A DNA stretch of 64,000 nucleotides from Coriaria nepalensis (taxonomy: Eukaryota > Streptophyta > Magnoliopsida > Cucurbitales > Coriariaceae): positions 8,508,501-8,572,500 of the forward strand of contig CP114486.1 in NCBI GenBank assembly GCA_027186245.1, written 5' to 3'. A model generated the notes under the pieces. The model was not told the origin of the DNA. It was given only the letters and a program-made list of their open reading frames with translations, and ran no database searches. The translations under genes were made by a program, and so were the position numbers. Shown in pieces: positions 37,501 to 50,000 of the stretch. Every line of letters starts with the position of its first letter. Position 1 is the stretch's first letter.

Positions 37501-40500
37501 AGCCATAAGATATAGTTCAGACATAGAATCTCCAAGATGTCCAAATTCAGCTTCTGCTTTAACTGTCTCTGCTATCAGGTCAAAACGTGACTGCCCGCTA
37601 TGCTCTTTTACCCTAAACTGAATAACAAGGTTCTCAATGCATTCTGCAACATACACTCGATATTATCCTATTTATTACTTGGTCCTGACAATAAATATAA
37701 AAATGGCAATCCGACCCAATTTTGGGATTCTTTAGAACTTACATATGAAGGTATGAGCCAAGTTGAAGATCCTATGCCAAACCAACTAAGTATGCAAGTT
37801 ATATGGCCTAATTTCCTCTCCCACTCATCAGCTTCGTTTACATGCTTATTTATTTTTCTGGATAATCAAGCATAGAAATACTACTAACAACACAGAAAAT
37901 CAATGTATGACATCACTATCTCTTTACCAAAACCTTTTAGTCTTCCATGCTACTCCAAGAGCTTGAATTAAACAATGTCTCAACCAGGTGACCAACAAAT
38001 CTCTATAGTAAAATGTCTAATCCAAAAGAAAATAAAATAAATACGAAAATAGTGGATTTCTATAATCATACAAACAATATAAAAAAAATAGTAATCACCA
38101 TGAACATCATAGTTCCCTTTTTTTAGTCAAATCATTCCCGACCAACTAAGAAAAGAAGCATAATGCACAGTAAGTTATTCTAAGCGTTTAGTTTTTCAAT
38201 CTTTCAGAGAGCATATCTTCTATCTTAAATTAAAATCTAATTTAGAATTTAATGACAACTCATAAACAGACACACAAACAGATTCGGTAAGCCATAAGTG
38301 ACTAGAGAGATGTTGAACAATGAAAACTCGCATAATTTTGAAACTCATTAACTCAACTAAATTATAAAAGCAAAGGCTTCCAAGAATAGTTACAATGTTT
38401 TACTCAATTCAGTATAAGGGGATCCTTTCAAATATTTTTTAACCAATGGTAACTGAAAATAAACAATTGCATTCCTCCAGCAAAGACACAACATGACAAT
38501 GAAACACCATAAGGCATCATCATCAGAAACCAAAAGGATATGAAACATATCTAAAATGAAATATTCAAAACGCCAGTTTAGATGTCATTTTGATGTTGAG
38601 AATGACAAACAAGCCCGCATACAGCAGCTTAATTTTACATACACACATAGAGGGGGGGAAATCTTTATTACCCCTAATTTTACACACACACATAGAGGGG
38701 GGGAAAGCTTTATTACCCCAAAAGGAAAACCAGTTTATTCTAGCACTTGAGGTGCCAAAATAGCTGACAAATTCTGGCTTCTGATGCAGAATCATGAAAT
38801 ACATCCATCGAGTATTTTAAGAAGCATATCTAAAATGAAATATTCAAAGTGACAGTTTAGATGTCAATATGATGTTGAGAGTGACAAACAAGCCAGCATA
38901 TTGCAGCTCAATTTTACACACACACATAGAGGGGTCAAAAGCTTTATTACCCCAAAAGGAAAATCAGTTTATTTTAACACTTTAGGTGCCAAAGTAGCTG
39001 ACCAAAATATGTTGCACAACTATTTCTCATCACATTTCCATCTTTAAGAGCGCTTACCATATTGTTTAATTTTTTAGTAGCAAGGAAGGAAAGCTGTATA
39101 CACTTATTCAGTAACTAGACATTATTAGATAAGAATCTATGCAATAAAACACCAGAATTAGTTTGCCGTTTTCTACTTCTACCAACAAAATTGTAAGAAA
39201 AGAGTATATTTGCTTGAGCAAGTTAAAACCCTCATATCAAATGGCAAGATAAAAGAAACACTTTATATAAATAAGTAGCAAAAGTATGATGACCATTGTG
39301 TTAAAGAAAATGAGTTACAGCTCAAAGATTGGACAGCATTCCTTTTTGCATTTTGTTTAAATAACAGACAACTAGAAACATGTCCATTATAAAATACAAA
39401 AATTGATTTACATCACCTAATTAGAAACCTCAGGGCTTTCGAACAAACCTAGATACTCCTTGTGGCAAAGGCAAAGAAGCTTTGTTCGGCTGATTAGGCT
39501 GGCCATTAGAAAGAGTTTGTATCTGAGTCTGGGTCATCTGTTGGTGGAACTGTTGAGCTGGTTGTTGCTGCTGAACATTTGCAGATTCTGCTGTAGAAGG
39601 TTTTCCTATCACACTTTGATTAACTGTGGTGGGAACTTGTGGAAATTGGGATTTTTCTGTTTGTTGGGGAAAACCAGTACCTCCACGTTGTGGAAAAAAT
39701 TTGCTCGAGGAGTTGTAATTGTAAGAGCTTAAATGTTGTATTTTCTGAAGTACTTCTTCCACAGGAGGTGGAGGTCCAGGCACTTTCGCATGCCTATACC
39801 GGCAATCTGGACCATTTGGACAAAAACCCAACTTGTACCTGCAGTGACGGCAAACCATCAGATACACTCACTCTCAATGCTCTTTTCTTTTCTTTTTTCA
39901 TGTATGATTATGCTTAATTCGCGTCAGATACAAATTAAAAAATATAACTCCACTTTTCAAAGTTGGAGAAAAGATTGATGCTAAAGCAGTAATTTCTAAT
40001 AAACAAATATGCCAGTTGAACCATGGAATCATCCAAAACTCTGAATATATCTTTATTTCTTTTATTCTATTTTATTCATTGGCTTCTAGATTAATATCTC
40101 AAACTATTCTAAAAATAAGCCATGAAACTCTGTAAATGAAAGCAAAAAAAAAAAAAAACAATCTGAAACTTGAATGTGCACATGCATAGGGTGCCAACAG
40201 CACTAGGGGGTGGTGATGGGGATGGTGGGCATTGCCACAGGGGGGATGTCTTGGTTGGCAAGAACTTCATTTATATATGATGAGTACCTACAATTGACTA
40301 ATCCAAAAGAACACTTAGACTATTGCAAAATATAATAACAGAATGTTTTATTTGATGGGAAACTTATATAAATACATGTCGTTTGCATTCCTACCAATTT
40401 CATATCCAAAAAGTTTCCATATTATGCCTATTTGGCTAAGCAGAAGAACGAACAATTACATCGAACTTTGTTACCTTAGAACTATCAACTAATAGTGGAT

Positions 40501-42226
40501 TATCCAGAAATATATAAACCCACAAAGAAATCTTTTAACCTATTTTCTAATAGCAGATTACCCCCCTGGACGTGTTATTTATTTATTTATTTTTTTTTTT
40601 GGGGGGGGGGGGGGGGAATTTCCAATTGTTAATAAACGAAGAAATTAAAATTTGAATTTTAAAAGTATTATTTCACAATTGAAACACATCAAGTTTTTCT
40701 TTTATTCCTCAGTTTGATCAAGTTTTCTTAAAAATAAAACTGGCATGAAAATGACACAAAGTAAAGACTTATGTTTCTCAATCATTAAAAAAAAATAGAA
40801 TAGCACTCTTCAAAGTAAGTTTTAATGAACAATCGCATCCAGGGGCAAGGTTTTTTTGACGAATAGTTCAAAGGTAAAACATAATGTGAGATTCTCGTAT
40901 GCACATGATGCATGACCATGTGATACACTAAATAGGATCTTAACCACAAATGTCAATTTCATACATCATATGATCCTGACATGAAAATAACATTTATGGT
41001 TGTGATTCTATTTGGTGTGCCACGTGGACATGCACCATGTGCATACAAGAATTTCTCATACATAATATACCCTACCACATATATGCAACCTAATACTACT
41101 TTCAACATCTACTAAATGCTAAAGAAAAAGGGGGAAAGGAAACTAACACAAGAATTCACACAACCTAAAATGGCACTAAAAAATTATATTTACACGTCTA
41201 TTCAACTTATCCTACCAGTATCTTGACCTATATAAACTGTAATAGTTTTTGCAATCCTACCAATGCCCGGTTTTTACCAAGTAACGAGAGTAACGAGCTG
41301 TTCCCTATCTATTTATGCAACGTCTTTTACCCATCAAACCTTAAGACTAACGGTCCAAATTTGTAACTGTGAATTTTAGGGTTAAAAGAAATCTTATTCA
41401 TTTATTTAATTTTTACATCTTAAGTTCCTTTATATAGAGGAGAAAACCTAGTTTAACTACACAAATCATACCTAAACAGATTCTATTAGAATCCCTAGAA
41501 AATAGCAACTACCTAGCTACTAATCTGCACTTAATCAGCAAACAAATCAAACTGATTTGTTTGCTGAAGCGTGAATCTTTCTTACACTATTCTACAGTAA
41601 CTATTACATTCGCATGCTCTGCAAAATAAAGATTCATATTAAACAAAACACAGATAAAAACTAAATAAATAAATTCCAAATTCTTCAGGAAATCGGTCAA
41701 GCTACTAAGTTGGACTCTACTAACACATTGGAAACAAACAGAACTCACTCGCATCAACCGCAAACACAAAAATCACTGAATCAAATTATCACAATAAAGC
41801 TCAAATCAGAAGCAACCGAAACAAGACTTACATATTACACTCCTTGATATCCTCATTAGTGTGCTTGTAAACGCAGTCCTGCTCTCGGCACTCCCCATAA
41901 AGCCGAAAAAAGCGGCAAACAGGCATCCGAGATTTATCATATTGGTGAAGGAACCCACAGGCGTCACCCTTCATGCACAGACTACGGAGCCAATGCCGGC
42001 AGACTGTCTGACGGAAACTCCGGCGACCCCCCATGTTCCCCGGCGCTGCCGCCGTAGAGTCAGTTACGGATACAGGTCCGGGAGCGCCTGGATTGGTGGC
42101 TTGAGAGGGAGCAGTGGAAGAGACCGATTGCATCAGAGGACCGGAGGCAGACACCGCAAGGTTAGGAGGAGTAGCATCGAGGCCACCTTCGAAGTCGAAG
42201 CTGAGAACTCCATCCGAGTCCTCCAT
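31599..42226 (-). CDS. CPSF30: CPSF30, long YTH-domain isoform (cleavage and polyadenylation factor 30 kDa subunit)
   Basis: Poly(A)-signal factor of the nuclear CPSF complex and, through its YTH domain, an m6A reader in plants. Minus-strand exons: 42226-41832, 39838-39449, 34845-34683, 34537-34427, 33683-33615, 32848-32762, 32522-31599; all introns GT-AG. They total 2139 nt, 712 aa. Three CCCH fingers are intact: C76/C84/C90/H94, C104/C113/C118/H122, C130/C138/C144/H148. A Q-rich linker follows, then the YTH domain (about 260-400) with GVWATQRSNEAKLNEAF, VILIFSVNRTRHFQGYAKM and GGNWKYAHGTAHYGQNFSVK; the Trp residues of GVW and NWK belong to the expected m6A cage. The last exon encodes an acidic run, a GRGRGRG motif, a G/P/M-rich tail and a basic end (SRHGEGKKKRRG). 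It matches Arabidopsis At1g30460 in architecture. I chose the start at MEDSDG because plant orthologues begin so; the frame stays open upstream to an ATG at 42388. Confidence 0.95.
36051..36066. repeat. Poly-G tract in CPSF30 intron 2
   Basis: Sixteen consecutive G on the plus strand, so C in the pre-mRNA. Such tracts are hard to sequence; the length is uncertain. Confidence 0.8.
38545..39002. repeat. Tandem duplication in CPSF30 intron 2
   Basis: Two imperfect direct copies, 38545-38768 and 38824-39002, share catatctaaaatgaaat, gccagcat/gcccgcat, acacacacatagagggg, ctttattaccccaaaaggaa and ggtgccaaa(a/g)tagctgac. The first copy has an extra internal repeat of the acacatagagggggggaaa block (38641-38668 and 38687-38714). 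Separated by about 55 bp of unique sequence. Confidence 0.8.
38664..38973 (-). promoter_or_regulatory. Cluster of AATAAA candidates for intronic polyadenylation of CPSF30
   Basis: Five AATAAA hexamers on the sense (minus) strand of CPSF30 intron 2: 38664-38669, 38709-38714, 38734-38739, 38943-38948 and 38968-38973. They lie about 460-770 nt past the short-isoform stop and come from a tandem duplication. I saw none between the stop and 38973. Candidates only; usage is untested. Confidence 0.35.
39430..42226 (-). CDS. CPSF30: CPSF30 short isoform (zinc fingers only) by reading into intron 2
   Basis: If the second exon is not spliced at 39449, the frame continues six codons (FVRKP then TGA at 39432-39430). 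The product joins 42226-41832 and 39838-39430, 804 nt, 267 aa: the three CCCH fingers and the Q-rich linker without the YTH domain. Arabidopsis makes a 28-kDa CPSF30-S in this way, by polyadenylation inside the second intron. The intron here is 4.6 kb and contains several AATAAA signals in the sense direction. Existence of this transcript in the present species is inference. Confidence 0.6.
40587..40616. repeat. T-tract followed by poly-G tract in CPSF30 intron 1
   Basis: A run of T ending at 40600 is directly followed by 16 G (40601-40616) on the plus strand; C then A in the pre-mRNA. The same poly-T/poly-G style occurs near 62145-62214 in the NF-YA gene. Confidence 0.75.
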
Positions 42227-42429
42227 CGGCGAAGGCTTTGAGGAAAGAGAAACGGAAGGGGGGAGGGTTAGTCTGAAAATTGAACGAAGAGTTGCAGAGT
42301 TCAGCAGAGTTTGTTCGAAGGGTTTCCTTCTGCGTTTTACTGTAGTCTGAAAATGTGGGCGGCCGTTATGAGCCCGTGCCGTGCCCAACTGAAATTCTCA
42401 GAACCACCACGGCCTATAATAGACCGGCG

Positions 42430-42861
42430 AGCCAAATAGCGTACTGGGCTGCGGGTCTAGATCTGGATATTTTTCTTATTAAATAAAAAGATTTTTATTA
42501 ATTATTAATTAATAATAAAATGTTAAAATTTGCGTAATAATAATTTATTTGAAATTGTGATATTATTAGAGTAATTAGTATTTAATATTAACAACTTGAA
42601 AAATTAAAATAAAAATAACAAAACTCAATAATTTATACATAATTTGTATGTTTCGGTGTTATTTTCGGTATTAAGCTCAACACTTCCTCTTCTTCCGTCT
42701 TTGCTTTCTTCTTCTTGTTCTTAATTTTTCTACTTCTTCTTCATAATAAAATTATAAGAACCACTCCTCTCATTCCCCCTCACTCGAAAGCGACAAGCTA
42801 TTCCTCTCCCGCTGGTAGCTTTCAGCTCCACCTCGACCCAGTTCCTCCTCTACTTAGCAAC
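42430..42861. other. Upstream region shared by CPSF30 and the RPS25 pseudogene
   Basis: AT-rich at 42475-42650, then a CT-rich block (42680-42760, cttcttcttc-type repeats) like a ribosomal-protein-gene 5' leader. The CPSF30 promoter must lie at its left side or within 42230-42500. No unambiguous TATA box was fixed. Confidence 0.35.
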
Positions 42862-43112
42862 ATGGAACCAAAGAAAGAGAAAGATCCTCCTCCGTCCTCA
42901 AAGCTTGCCAAGTCTGGTGGAGGACTTATGATAAGCTCCTTATAAAAGTTCCAAAGTATAAGCTCAGCACTCCTTCCAACGTGTCAGGCTGATTGAGGGT
43001 TAATGGCTCATTAGCACATCTGGCAGTCAAGGATTTGATGGCAAGAGGTTCCATTACACTAATACATGTCCATGCTAGTCATTAGATTCACACCAGAGCT
43101 ACCAATACTTGA
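42862..43112 (+). pseudogene. RPS25: RPS25 (ribosomal protein eS25) pseudogene
   Basis: Begins ATG with MEPKKEKDPPPSSKLAKSGG, the N-terminus of plant eS25 of the small ribosomal subunit. After GGG the frame shifts and the C-terminal part is readable in pieces: YDKLL, KVPKYKLSTPSNVSG, stop, LRVNGSLA, LAVKDLMARGS, and TRATNT before TGA at 43110-43112. The lysine-rich stretch and the VLFDQATY-like segment expected in between, roughly 27 codons, are missing. There are no introns, although plant RPS25 genes have them, so it is probably a retrocopy or a decayed fragment. The stop after NVSG and frameshifts make it non-functional. It lies about 640 bp upstream of the CPSF30 start on the opposite strand. 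Confidence 0.75.
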
Positions 43113-43329
43113 ACATGAATCTCCAGTTTTCAAGCTAGTTACATGTTTATCATGTTTGGTGAATTTCACTTCATTTGACTTAGTATGGCTCAATTTACAC
43201 ATTATCAAATTGCCTATTCAAATCACCCTGATATGGGTTTACTGATTACACTAGATTTAGGGTTACACGACTATTTGTTGGCAGCGAAAACATAATTTTA
43301 AAATTTTTAGTTTGATCATATAATTGAAA

Positions 43330-43972
43330 GTGTGATACAATGGGTTTAGACCAATATATATATATTTTGTGTGATATAATATTATTTGGTAATATTAATA
43401 ATATTAATGTCTCTGATGAATTACTCATTAAATAATAATAAATATATTTATTTAAAATATTTATTAAAGATATTAGAATTAGTATTACATGTTCATTTAT
43501 TATTGAAAGTATATGTCCGTCAAATTACTCAAATTTATTCTCTCAGATCACGTACTTTGTGAGATTCAATCTTAATTGTAAAACTTATCAACAATATTAA
43601 TACTTTGTATTGATTTAAGCAATGAACTATCATTACGTTATTATATTGTTGGATATAATAGTGCATATACATATTGCTTATATGATAGATTCTCGGATCT
43701 TAGAAAATGTCCTTATAATCGTGATAGTGATCATGTTCGGTTAGACTTAAGTGGCTGTAAGCTTAAGACCCAAATTTTTTATAGTCGTAGGATAGTCATA
43801 ATCGGATAATGACCATCCAAAAAAACTATTACATATCTTATCTTCTTCTTATGAAAAGTTATATATCGTAATTATCAGTATTGGAGAATATCGGTTAGAC
43901 TTGTAGGTAATTAATAAAGGATTAATCATTGAACATAATCACTAGACAAGTCTTAATGGTAATGTTGGAATT
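43330..43972 (+). mobile_element. Truncated copia LTR (5' side)
   Basis: The part 43502-43965 is homologous in direct orientation to 50921-51350: both share gaaagt(a/g)tatgt(c/t)cgtcaa, aacactttgtattgatttaa-like text, agattctc(g/a)(g/a)atctta and gtcgtaggat. It therefore looks like the 5' LTR of the plus-strand copia copy at 47090-50915, cut off near 43970 where a minus-strand copia fragment begins. Confidence 0.6.
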
Positions 43973-45700
43973 GCATGTCCCCCTATCTCTGGTACAGTCA
44001 CATTTGGTAAGGTAGAAATAGGAGTACTCCTACAAGTTTCCATACTCTTAATATATATTTCGGTAAAAGGTTCATCAGGATTAACTAAGGGTATAGAAAC
44101 AGTTTCTTAAAAATTATTTTCTTCCATTGTCGTCTCCTTTTGAAAACAATTTTTTTGAAAGTAGGGTTGTTCTTGAATAGAGTTTACATCTATACTTTCA
44201 AAGAATTTTTTTTGTGACTGGATTAAAACATTGATACCCCTTTTATTTGATGCATAACCGAAGAAAACATATTTTTTAGATTTTGGGTCCAACTTTGGCT
44301 GAAAGCATTTGGTATATACATGTAACCAAACACCTTTAAAGGAAAATATGCACTTATTCGAGTAGTAGGAAAATAGTTTATTAAAAACTGTAAGGGTGTT
44401 TCAAATTTCAAAATTGAAAATATGCACTTATTAGATAACAAGCGGTTAACAAAGCATTTTCCTAAAGATATTTGGGAACATTTAATGAAAACATAATGGC
44501 TCGAGCAACTTCTAGGAAATGCATTTTTTTTTCTTTCAGCAACATCATTTTGTTGTAGGGTGTCCCGATAAGTTGATTAGTAAATAATACATTTTTCTGA
44601 AGAAAAAAAAATGTTCCTAACTATTTTGTTAAAGTATTCATTTTTATTAGCTGTTCTTAGAATGCTTATTTTTGTTTAAAATTGATTTTCAATCATTATA
44701 TACAAATCTTTGAGCCTTTGTTCAACTTCAGACTTCTTTTCCAATAAATAGACCCAATATACTCATGTGTTATCATCAATAACAGTGACAAACCATTTCT
44801 TTCCAGATAGTCTATTAACCTTAGATGGATCCCACACATCACTATGAGACAAGTTAAATGGTCTTGAAATAGAATATGACTTTATTAGAAAAGAAACACG
44901 ATGGTCTTTAGCCAAATGATAGGCTTCACAATGGAATTATGAATAACTAATTTTTTTTATTTGTGCAGGAAATGAATGTTTTAGATATGAAAAACTAGGG
45001 TGTCCTAATATCTTATATCATAACATGGTGAAAGCATTTTAATCAAAATAGTACAATTCATTACTTCCTTTAGTAGTTTCAATCGTCTTCCCCGAGTTTC
45101 GATCCTAAAATACACAAGTGAAAGAGGAAAAAATGATGGAACAATCATGTTCTTTTGACAGTTTACTAATGGACGGAAGATTACAATCAAGTTTTGGGAC
45201 ATGTAAGACTGATTTTAAGGTGATTTAAAAAAAAAATTAATGTATCTTTTTCCTGCAGTGGGTGAGAAACTATCATCGACTATCCTAACTTTTTATATAC
45301 CAGAACATGGATAATATGAGTCAAATAGTTTGGAACAACTTGTCATGTGATCGAAAGCCCCTGAATCGATGATCTAAGGACTAGTTCTTCCTAGAGCCTA
45401 GAGTGTCAGAGGATATCTACCTGTTTGTGCCATAGAACTAGTAGGGGAATTAGGTGGCGAATAAGATTTTAGTAGTTTTAGAAGGTGATCTAACTGCTCT
45501 TTTCCGAATATAGATGACTTACCCTCATTTGCTATAGGTATATTCTGTTCACCTTGCTTGTTTCTCCTACCGTAGATGGTCTTCCATGCAACTTATAGCG
45601 ATTTTCTCACGTATGGCAAGACCTTCCACAATAGTCACAATGCAGATTATTCTTATCTCCTACCGACTTAAGCTTCAGGTATGGCTAAGGTTTGGTGAAT
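43972..45700 (-). pseudogene. Ty1/copia fragment (zinc knuckle, protease, integrase), Tork-like
   Basis: Minus-strand order: gag zinc knuckle CDYCGRSCHT with KLHGRP (about 45635-45570), protease IDSGAFDHMTSCSKLFDSYY (about 45375-45310) then VRIVDDSFSPTAGKRYI, integrase AYHLAKDHRVSFLIKSYS and HSDVWDPSKVNRLSGKKWFV then TVIDDNT (about 44925-44750), and KVFGYMYIPNAFSQS (about 44325-44280). It stops before the reverse transcriptase. Interrupted by stops. It belongs to a different element from the plus-strand copia around it. Confidence 0.75.
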
Positions 45701-47080
45701 AGTTATGGTTTTGCTGACACTACCACTGATGCGTGCAGCGCCGCCATGTAATACACGTATGGTAGTTGCTGCACATGCTGCAAACAACATCATGGTGGCT
45801 ACTGTGTTGTCCCCATAGGTGGTGGTGGGTCCTCTTTGCACAAAAATGGTTATGGATGGGCTCTCGCTTGAGTCAGATGGGCTTGAATTGTGCATAAGGT
45901 GTTTGATACGTTAAGTTGGGTTTGAATTAGGCCATTTATTTTATGGGACGATTAAATTTCAGAAAACTTGACTTGTTTGAAAATTTAATAAATGGAATTT
46001 AATCTTTATGGGTTGATTACAAGAACATTTAATAAACTATAATAGTTTTATACTGAACTTCATTAACAAGAAAATTAAATGTTGCAAAAGTTGTAAAGTA
46101 TTAATTTTCATGACATTTAAGGGTGATGAAATATTCAATTTATATATAAGAGCCCTTTAATTTTAGAATGTGTATTCGAAATTTATTCTTATATGTTTGA
46201 GTTTCTTGAATTTGAAAGAGCTCTAAATTAAGAGAAGTTTTTCTAAAAACTTAAATTTTCAAGTCCTGGAAGAGTTTGAGATTGGAAATTAACATTGACT
46301 CAAGAACACATAATGAGCATAACATGATATTATAGATGATATATATGTTGATTTTTTTTTTATCGAACATATATATAAAGGATATGATACATGCATAGTA
46401 GTTTCAATATGGAATCTCATAGTATTAATCGTTTCTTGATATCAAGGATTGTGCATATATAGATGCCTTGATGAGATCAATTAATTATAAATTCTTTCTT
46501 GATAATGTTAAGCTTGTAAGCTATGTAAGAATGTCTTATATAATGCCTTCCTCAACATTACAATGAATTCAAGATTAATCAATCATTTAATTGGCTATGG
46601 ACACATAGTGGTTAATGGTTAATTAATCTATGAAATTTATTATTTAAATGTATAAGGTGAATGTGATCATAATATTCTAACTATATTCGACTATGGAACC
46701 ATAGAGAATATTAGTTTGAGTATTGTTATGCCACACAAATGTTTTTGTGTAAGTTTAACTAGAAGATATGGTTGACTACAGATACATAAGATCATATTCT
46801 TCTACAAGCAAGTAAAGGAGTTACATATGATGTAGTTGTGAAAATTATTTCGCTACCACACATGTTTATTATGGTTAGCTACATATACGTGGGACCACAA
46901 TATTTGATGTGGGTGTCCTTTACCCACTAAGGGAAAATAGTTTTTTGCGATTCATATAAAAGGGCAATGTGGATTATTATAAAATAGTTGGAGCTTTACT
47001 AGAATTAAATAGTCTCCTGATTTTGGTAATTGATAGTTTTACGATTTACTTATTTTGTGCATTTTTGTTTTCTTTTTATG
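45700..47080. other. Unassigned transposon-flank DNA
   Basis: Between two copia copies in opposite orientation. 45660-45900 is GC-richer with a short minus-strand open frame that I do not recognise. 46000-46900 is AT-rich; cgattcatataaaagggc near 46949 resembles a TATA region. No gene seen. Confidence 0.3.
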
Positions 47081-50000
47081 GAAGGAGGCTATGAAGAAAA
47101 ATTTATCGTATTGATTCTTGAAATGAATAAGTTAGTGGGGACCAACTTCAAAGATTGGTATAAGCAATTGAGAATTATTCCCAAGAATGAACATATTGCT
47201 TATATATTGGATAAAGGAGTGATGGAAGCTCATTCTTGGGACATACAACTACTAAGGAGAGGGAATCTTAGACCAAATGGTTGGAATATATGACAAGATG
47301 TATAATATTATGTTAGCATCTATGTCAAAAGACCTTCAAATTCTCTATGAAGGAATGCATGCTGTGAACATCATCATTAAACACCTAAATGAGATTTGGG
47401 GTAGTCATGTTCTTAGTGAGAGGTATGAAGTCTTCAAAGCATTAGTTCAGATGAGAATGGATGAAAACATGCTTATTGAAAAACACATGTTAAAATGATT
47501 GGATGCTTGGAGAAGCTAGATTGTCTAAGCTTTGGCATAGATCATAAATTATATAATGATATTATCATCCAATCCTTCCTTGATTAATATTTACATTTTA
47601 TCATGAAGTATCATATGAACAAGTTGGATCCTTCTATGCATGGTTTACTTGATATGCTTAGGAATGTTGAAGCTCAAATAAAAGGTGCTAAGGACGAAGT
47701 AAAATATGCATGGACGTGACTTCTTAAGTTTGAGAAACTTAGTGTGAGAAAAGGATAAAGGTGCAAAGGAACAAGGATGTAAGGTATTTCCATTATGGCG
47801 AGACTGGACATTAGAAGTAGAAATATGTAGCCCACTTGGAAAAATATAGTAATGTATAAGGTATAGTAATGTTTCAGGTATGTTCATGATTCGAGCTGAT
47901 ATTTATTCTTATATTTGTATTAGATACTGGCTGTTGTTCTTATATTTGTATTGATATATAGACCCTAAAGATAGAAGAAACTTGAAGATAGGTGAAGTAT
48001 ACCTACGACTAGAAAATAAAGTAAGAGTTGTAGTGTTAGTCATATGAACTTATATTTTGTCTGTACCTACTAGTTTAGAACTAGTTTTAAAAAAATATTT
48101 CTATGCACCATCTATTATTAGCAATATTATTTCGGTATCAACACTTGTTGAGGATGGTTCTACGTTCTCATTTAAAGACATAATCTTTTAATATTCCTCT
48201 TAATGGTCTTCATTTTGAAAATAGTTTCTTAGTTGATGGATTATATCTTTTAAGCCTTAAAGACAACATGCTTGAATCTTAACATGATTAAGAAATATAA
48301 ATTTGATACAAATTAGACTTACCTTTGGCATTGTCGGTTAAATCATATCAATGAGAAAAAAAATAAACAAGTTGCATAAAAACGGATATCTCGATCCATT
48401 TGATTGTGAATCAATGCCGACTTGCGAATCTTATCTAGTTGGTAAAATGGTCAAGTCTCCATTTAGTGGAACTGGAGAAAGAGCAATAGGGCTGTTAGAC
48501 TTATACATATTGATCTATGTAGACCTATGTCAACTCCGACCATAGGTGGTTATCTCTACTTCATTACATTTATAAACGATATCTCAATATTCGAGTATAT
48601 TTATCTTGTAAAGCATAAATCTGAGTCCATTGAGAAGTTCAAAGAGTATAGGAATGAAGTTGAGAAATAATTGAGTAAAAGTATTAAAATCCCACGATCA
48701 TATTGATGAGGCAAATACTTAAGCCATGAGTTTCTTAACTACCTAAAATAGAATGAGATTCTCTCTCAGTGAACTCCTGTTAAAATACCACAACTAAATG
48801 GTGTTTTAGAAAGGAGGAACAAACTATGTTAGACAGTACTAAGTCAATGATGACCCGCACTAAGCCTCCTATGTCATTATGAGGTTATGCCCCATAAAGT
48901 GTTGCATATGAGTTCAAGAAGATCCACTCTAAGTCTATTTCTACAATTTCATATGAGATATGGAAAAGGTAGAAAGGCATCATTTAACCATATTAGGATA
49001 TGGGGATGCTCGACTTATGTTAAAAAGCCAGAAGCGAAGAAATTAGAGGCAAGATCTAACAAATGCTACTTGGTGGGATATCCTAAATAGATGTTGGATA
49101 TTACTTTTATCATCTTGTTGAGCTCAAAGAGTTTGTCACTAAACATGTCATTTTCTTGGAAAGGGAATTATTTTTGTAAGAACATAGTGAGAGTAAAGTA
49201 CACCTTGAAGATTTTCAAGACTCATAGAATAATGATTAGATTCAGGATTGAGATTCAATAGTTTCCACATTTGAGGAACCTTCAAATGAAAAAAAATATT
49301 GAGTCCTAAAAATACATAGAAACTTCATGGATTTGGAAGAGTCCCCGATAAACCTAAACGATACAGTTTCCTGATTGGAAACTCAAGTAAGAGTTCAGTC
49401 ATTAAAGATGACCCTACGAGTTATGAATAATCCATGCAAGGCTCAGCTTTTGAGAAATGGCTTGAAGCCATGAAATCTGAATGGACTCCATATATACCAA
49501 CCAAGTTTGAACCTTGGTAGATGTGCGTGAAAGAATTGTTGTGATTGAGTGTAAATGGCTTTTTAAGAAAAAGATTGGGATAGATGAAAAACTTGAGAAT
49601 ACAGGGCTTGATTGGTTGCAAAAGTATAGATAAAGAAAATGGATCGATTATGAAGAAACCTTCTCACCTGTAGCCATAACCAAGTCCATTAGGATTTTGC
49701 TAGCCATTGCAACATACCATAATTATGAAATCTAGAAAATAGATGTGAAAATTACCTTCTTAAATGGAGATTTAGAAGAAGAGTTGTATATGATAACCTA
49801 AAGGTTTCATAGACCAAAAATGTAAAAAGAAGTTATATAAGCTGCATAGGTTAACCTACTAATTTAAGCAAACATCTGGAAGATGTAGCATCTGTTTTGA
49901 TCAAACTATCAAATCATTTTATTTTTAAAAAAATGAGGATTATCCTTATGTGTATAGGAAAGTGAATAGGAGCAAAGGAACGTTCATTTTATATGTTGAT

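Noticed and set aside
38641..38714. Repeated cacacatagaggg blocks considered as a CRISPR-like array
   Set aside because: Two or three imperfect copies in a plant intron, with no regular unique spacers; a simple tandem duplication.
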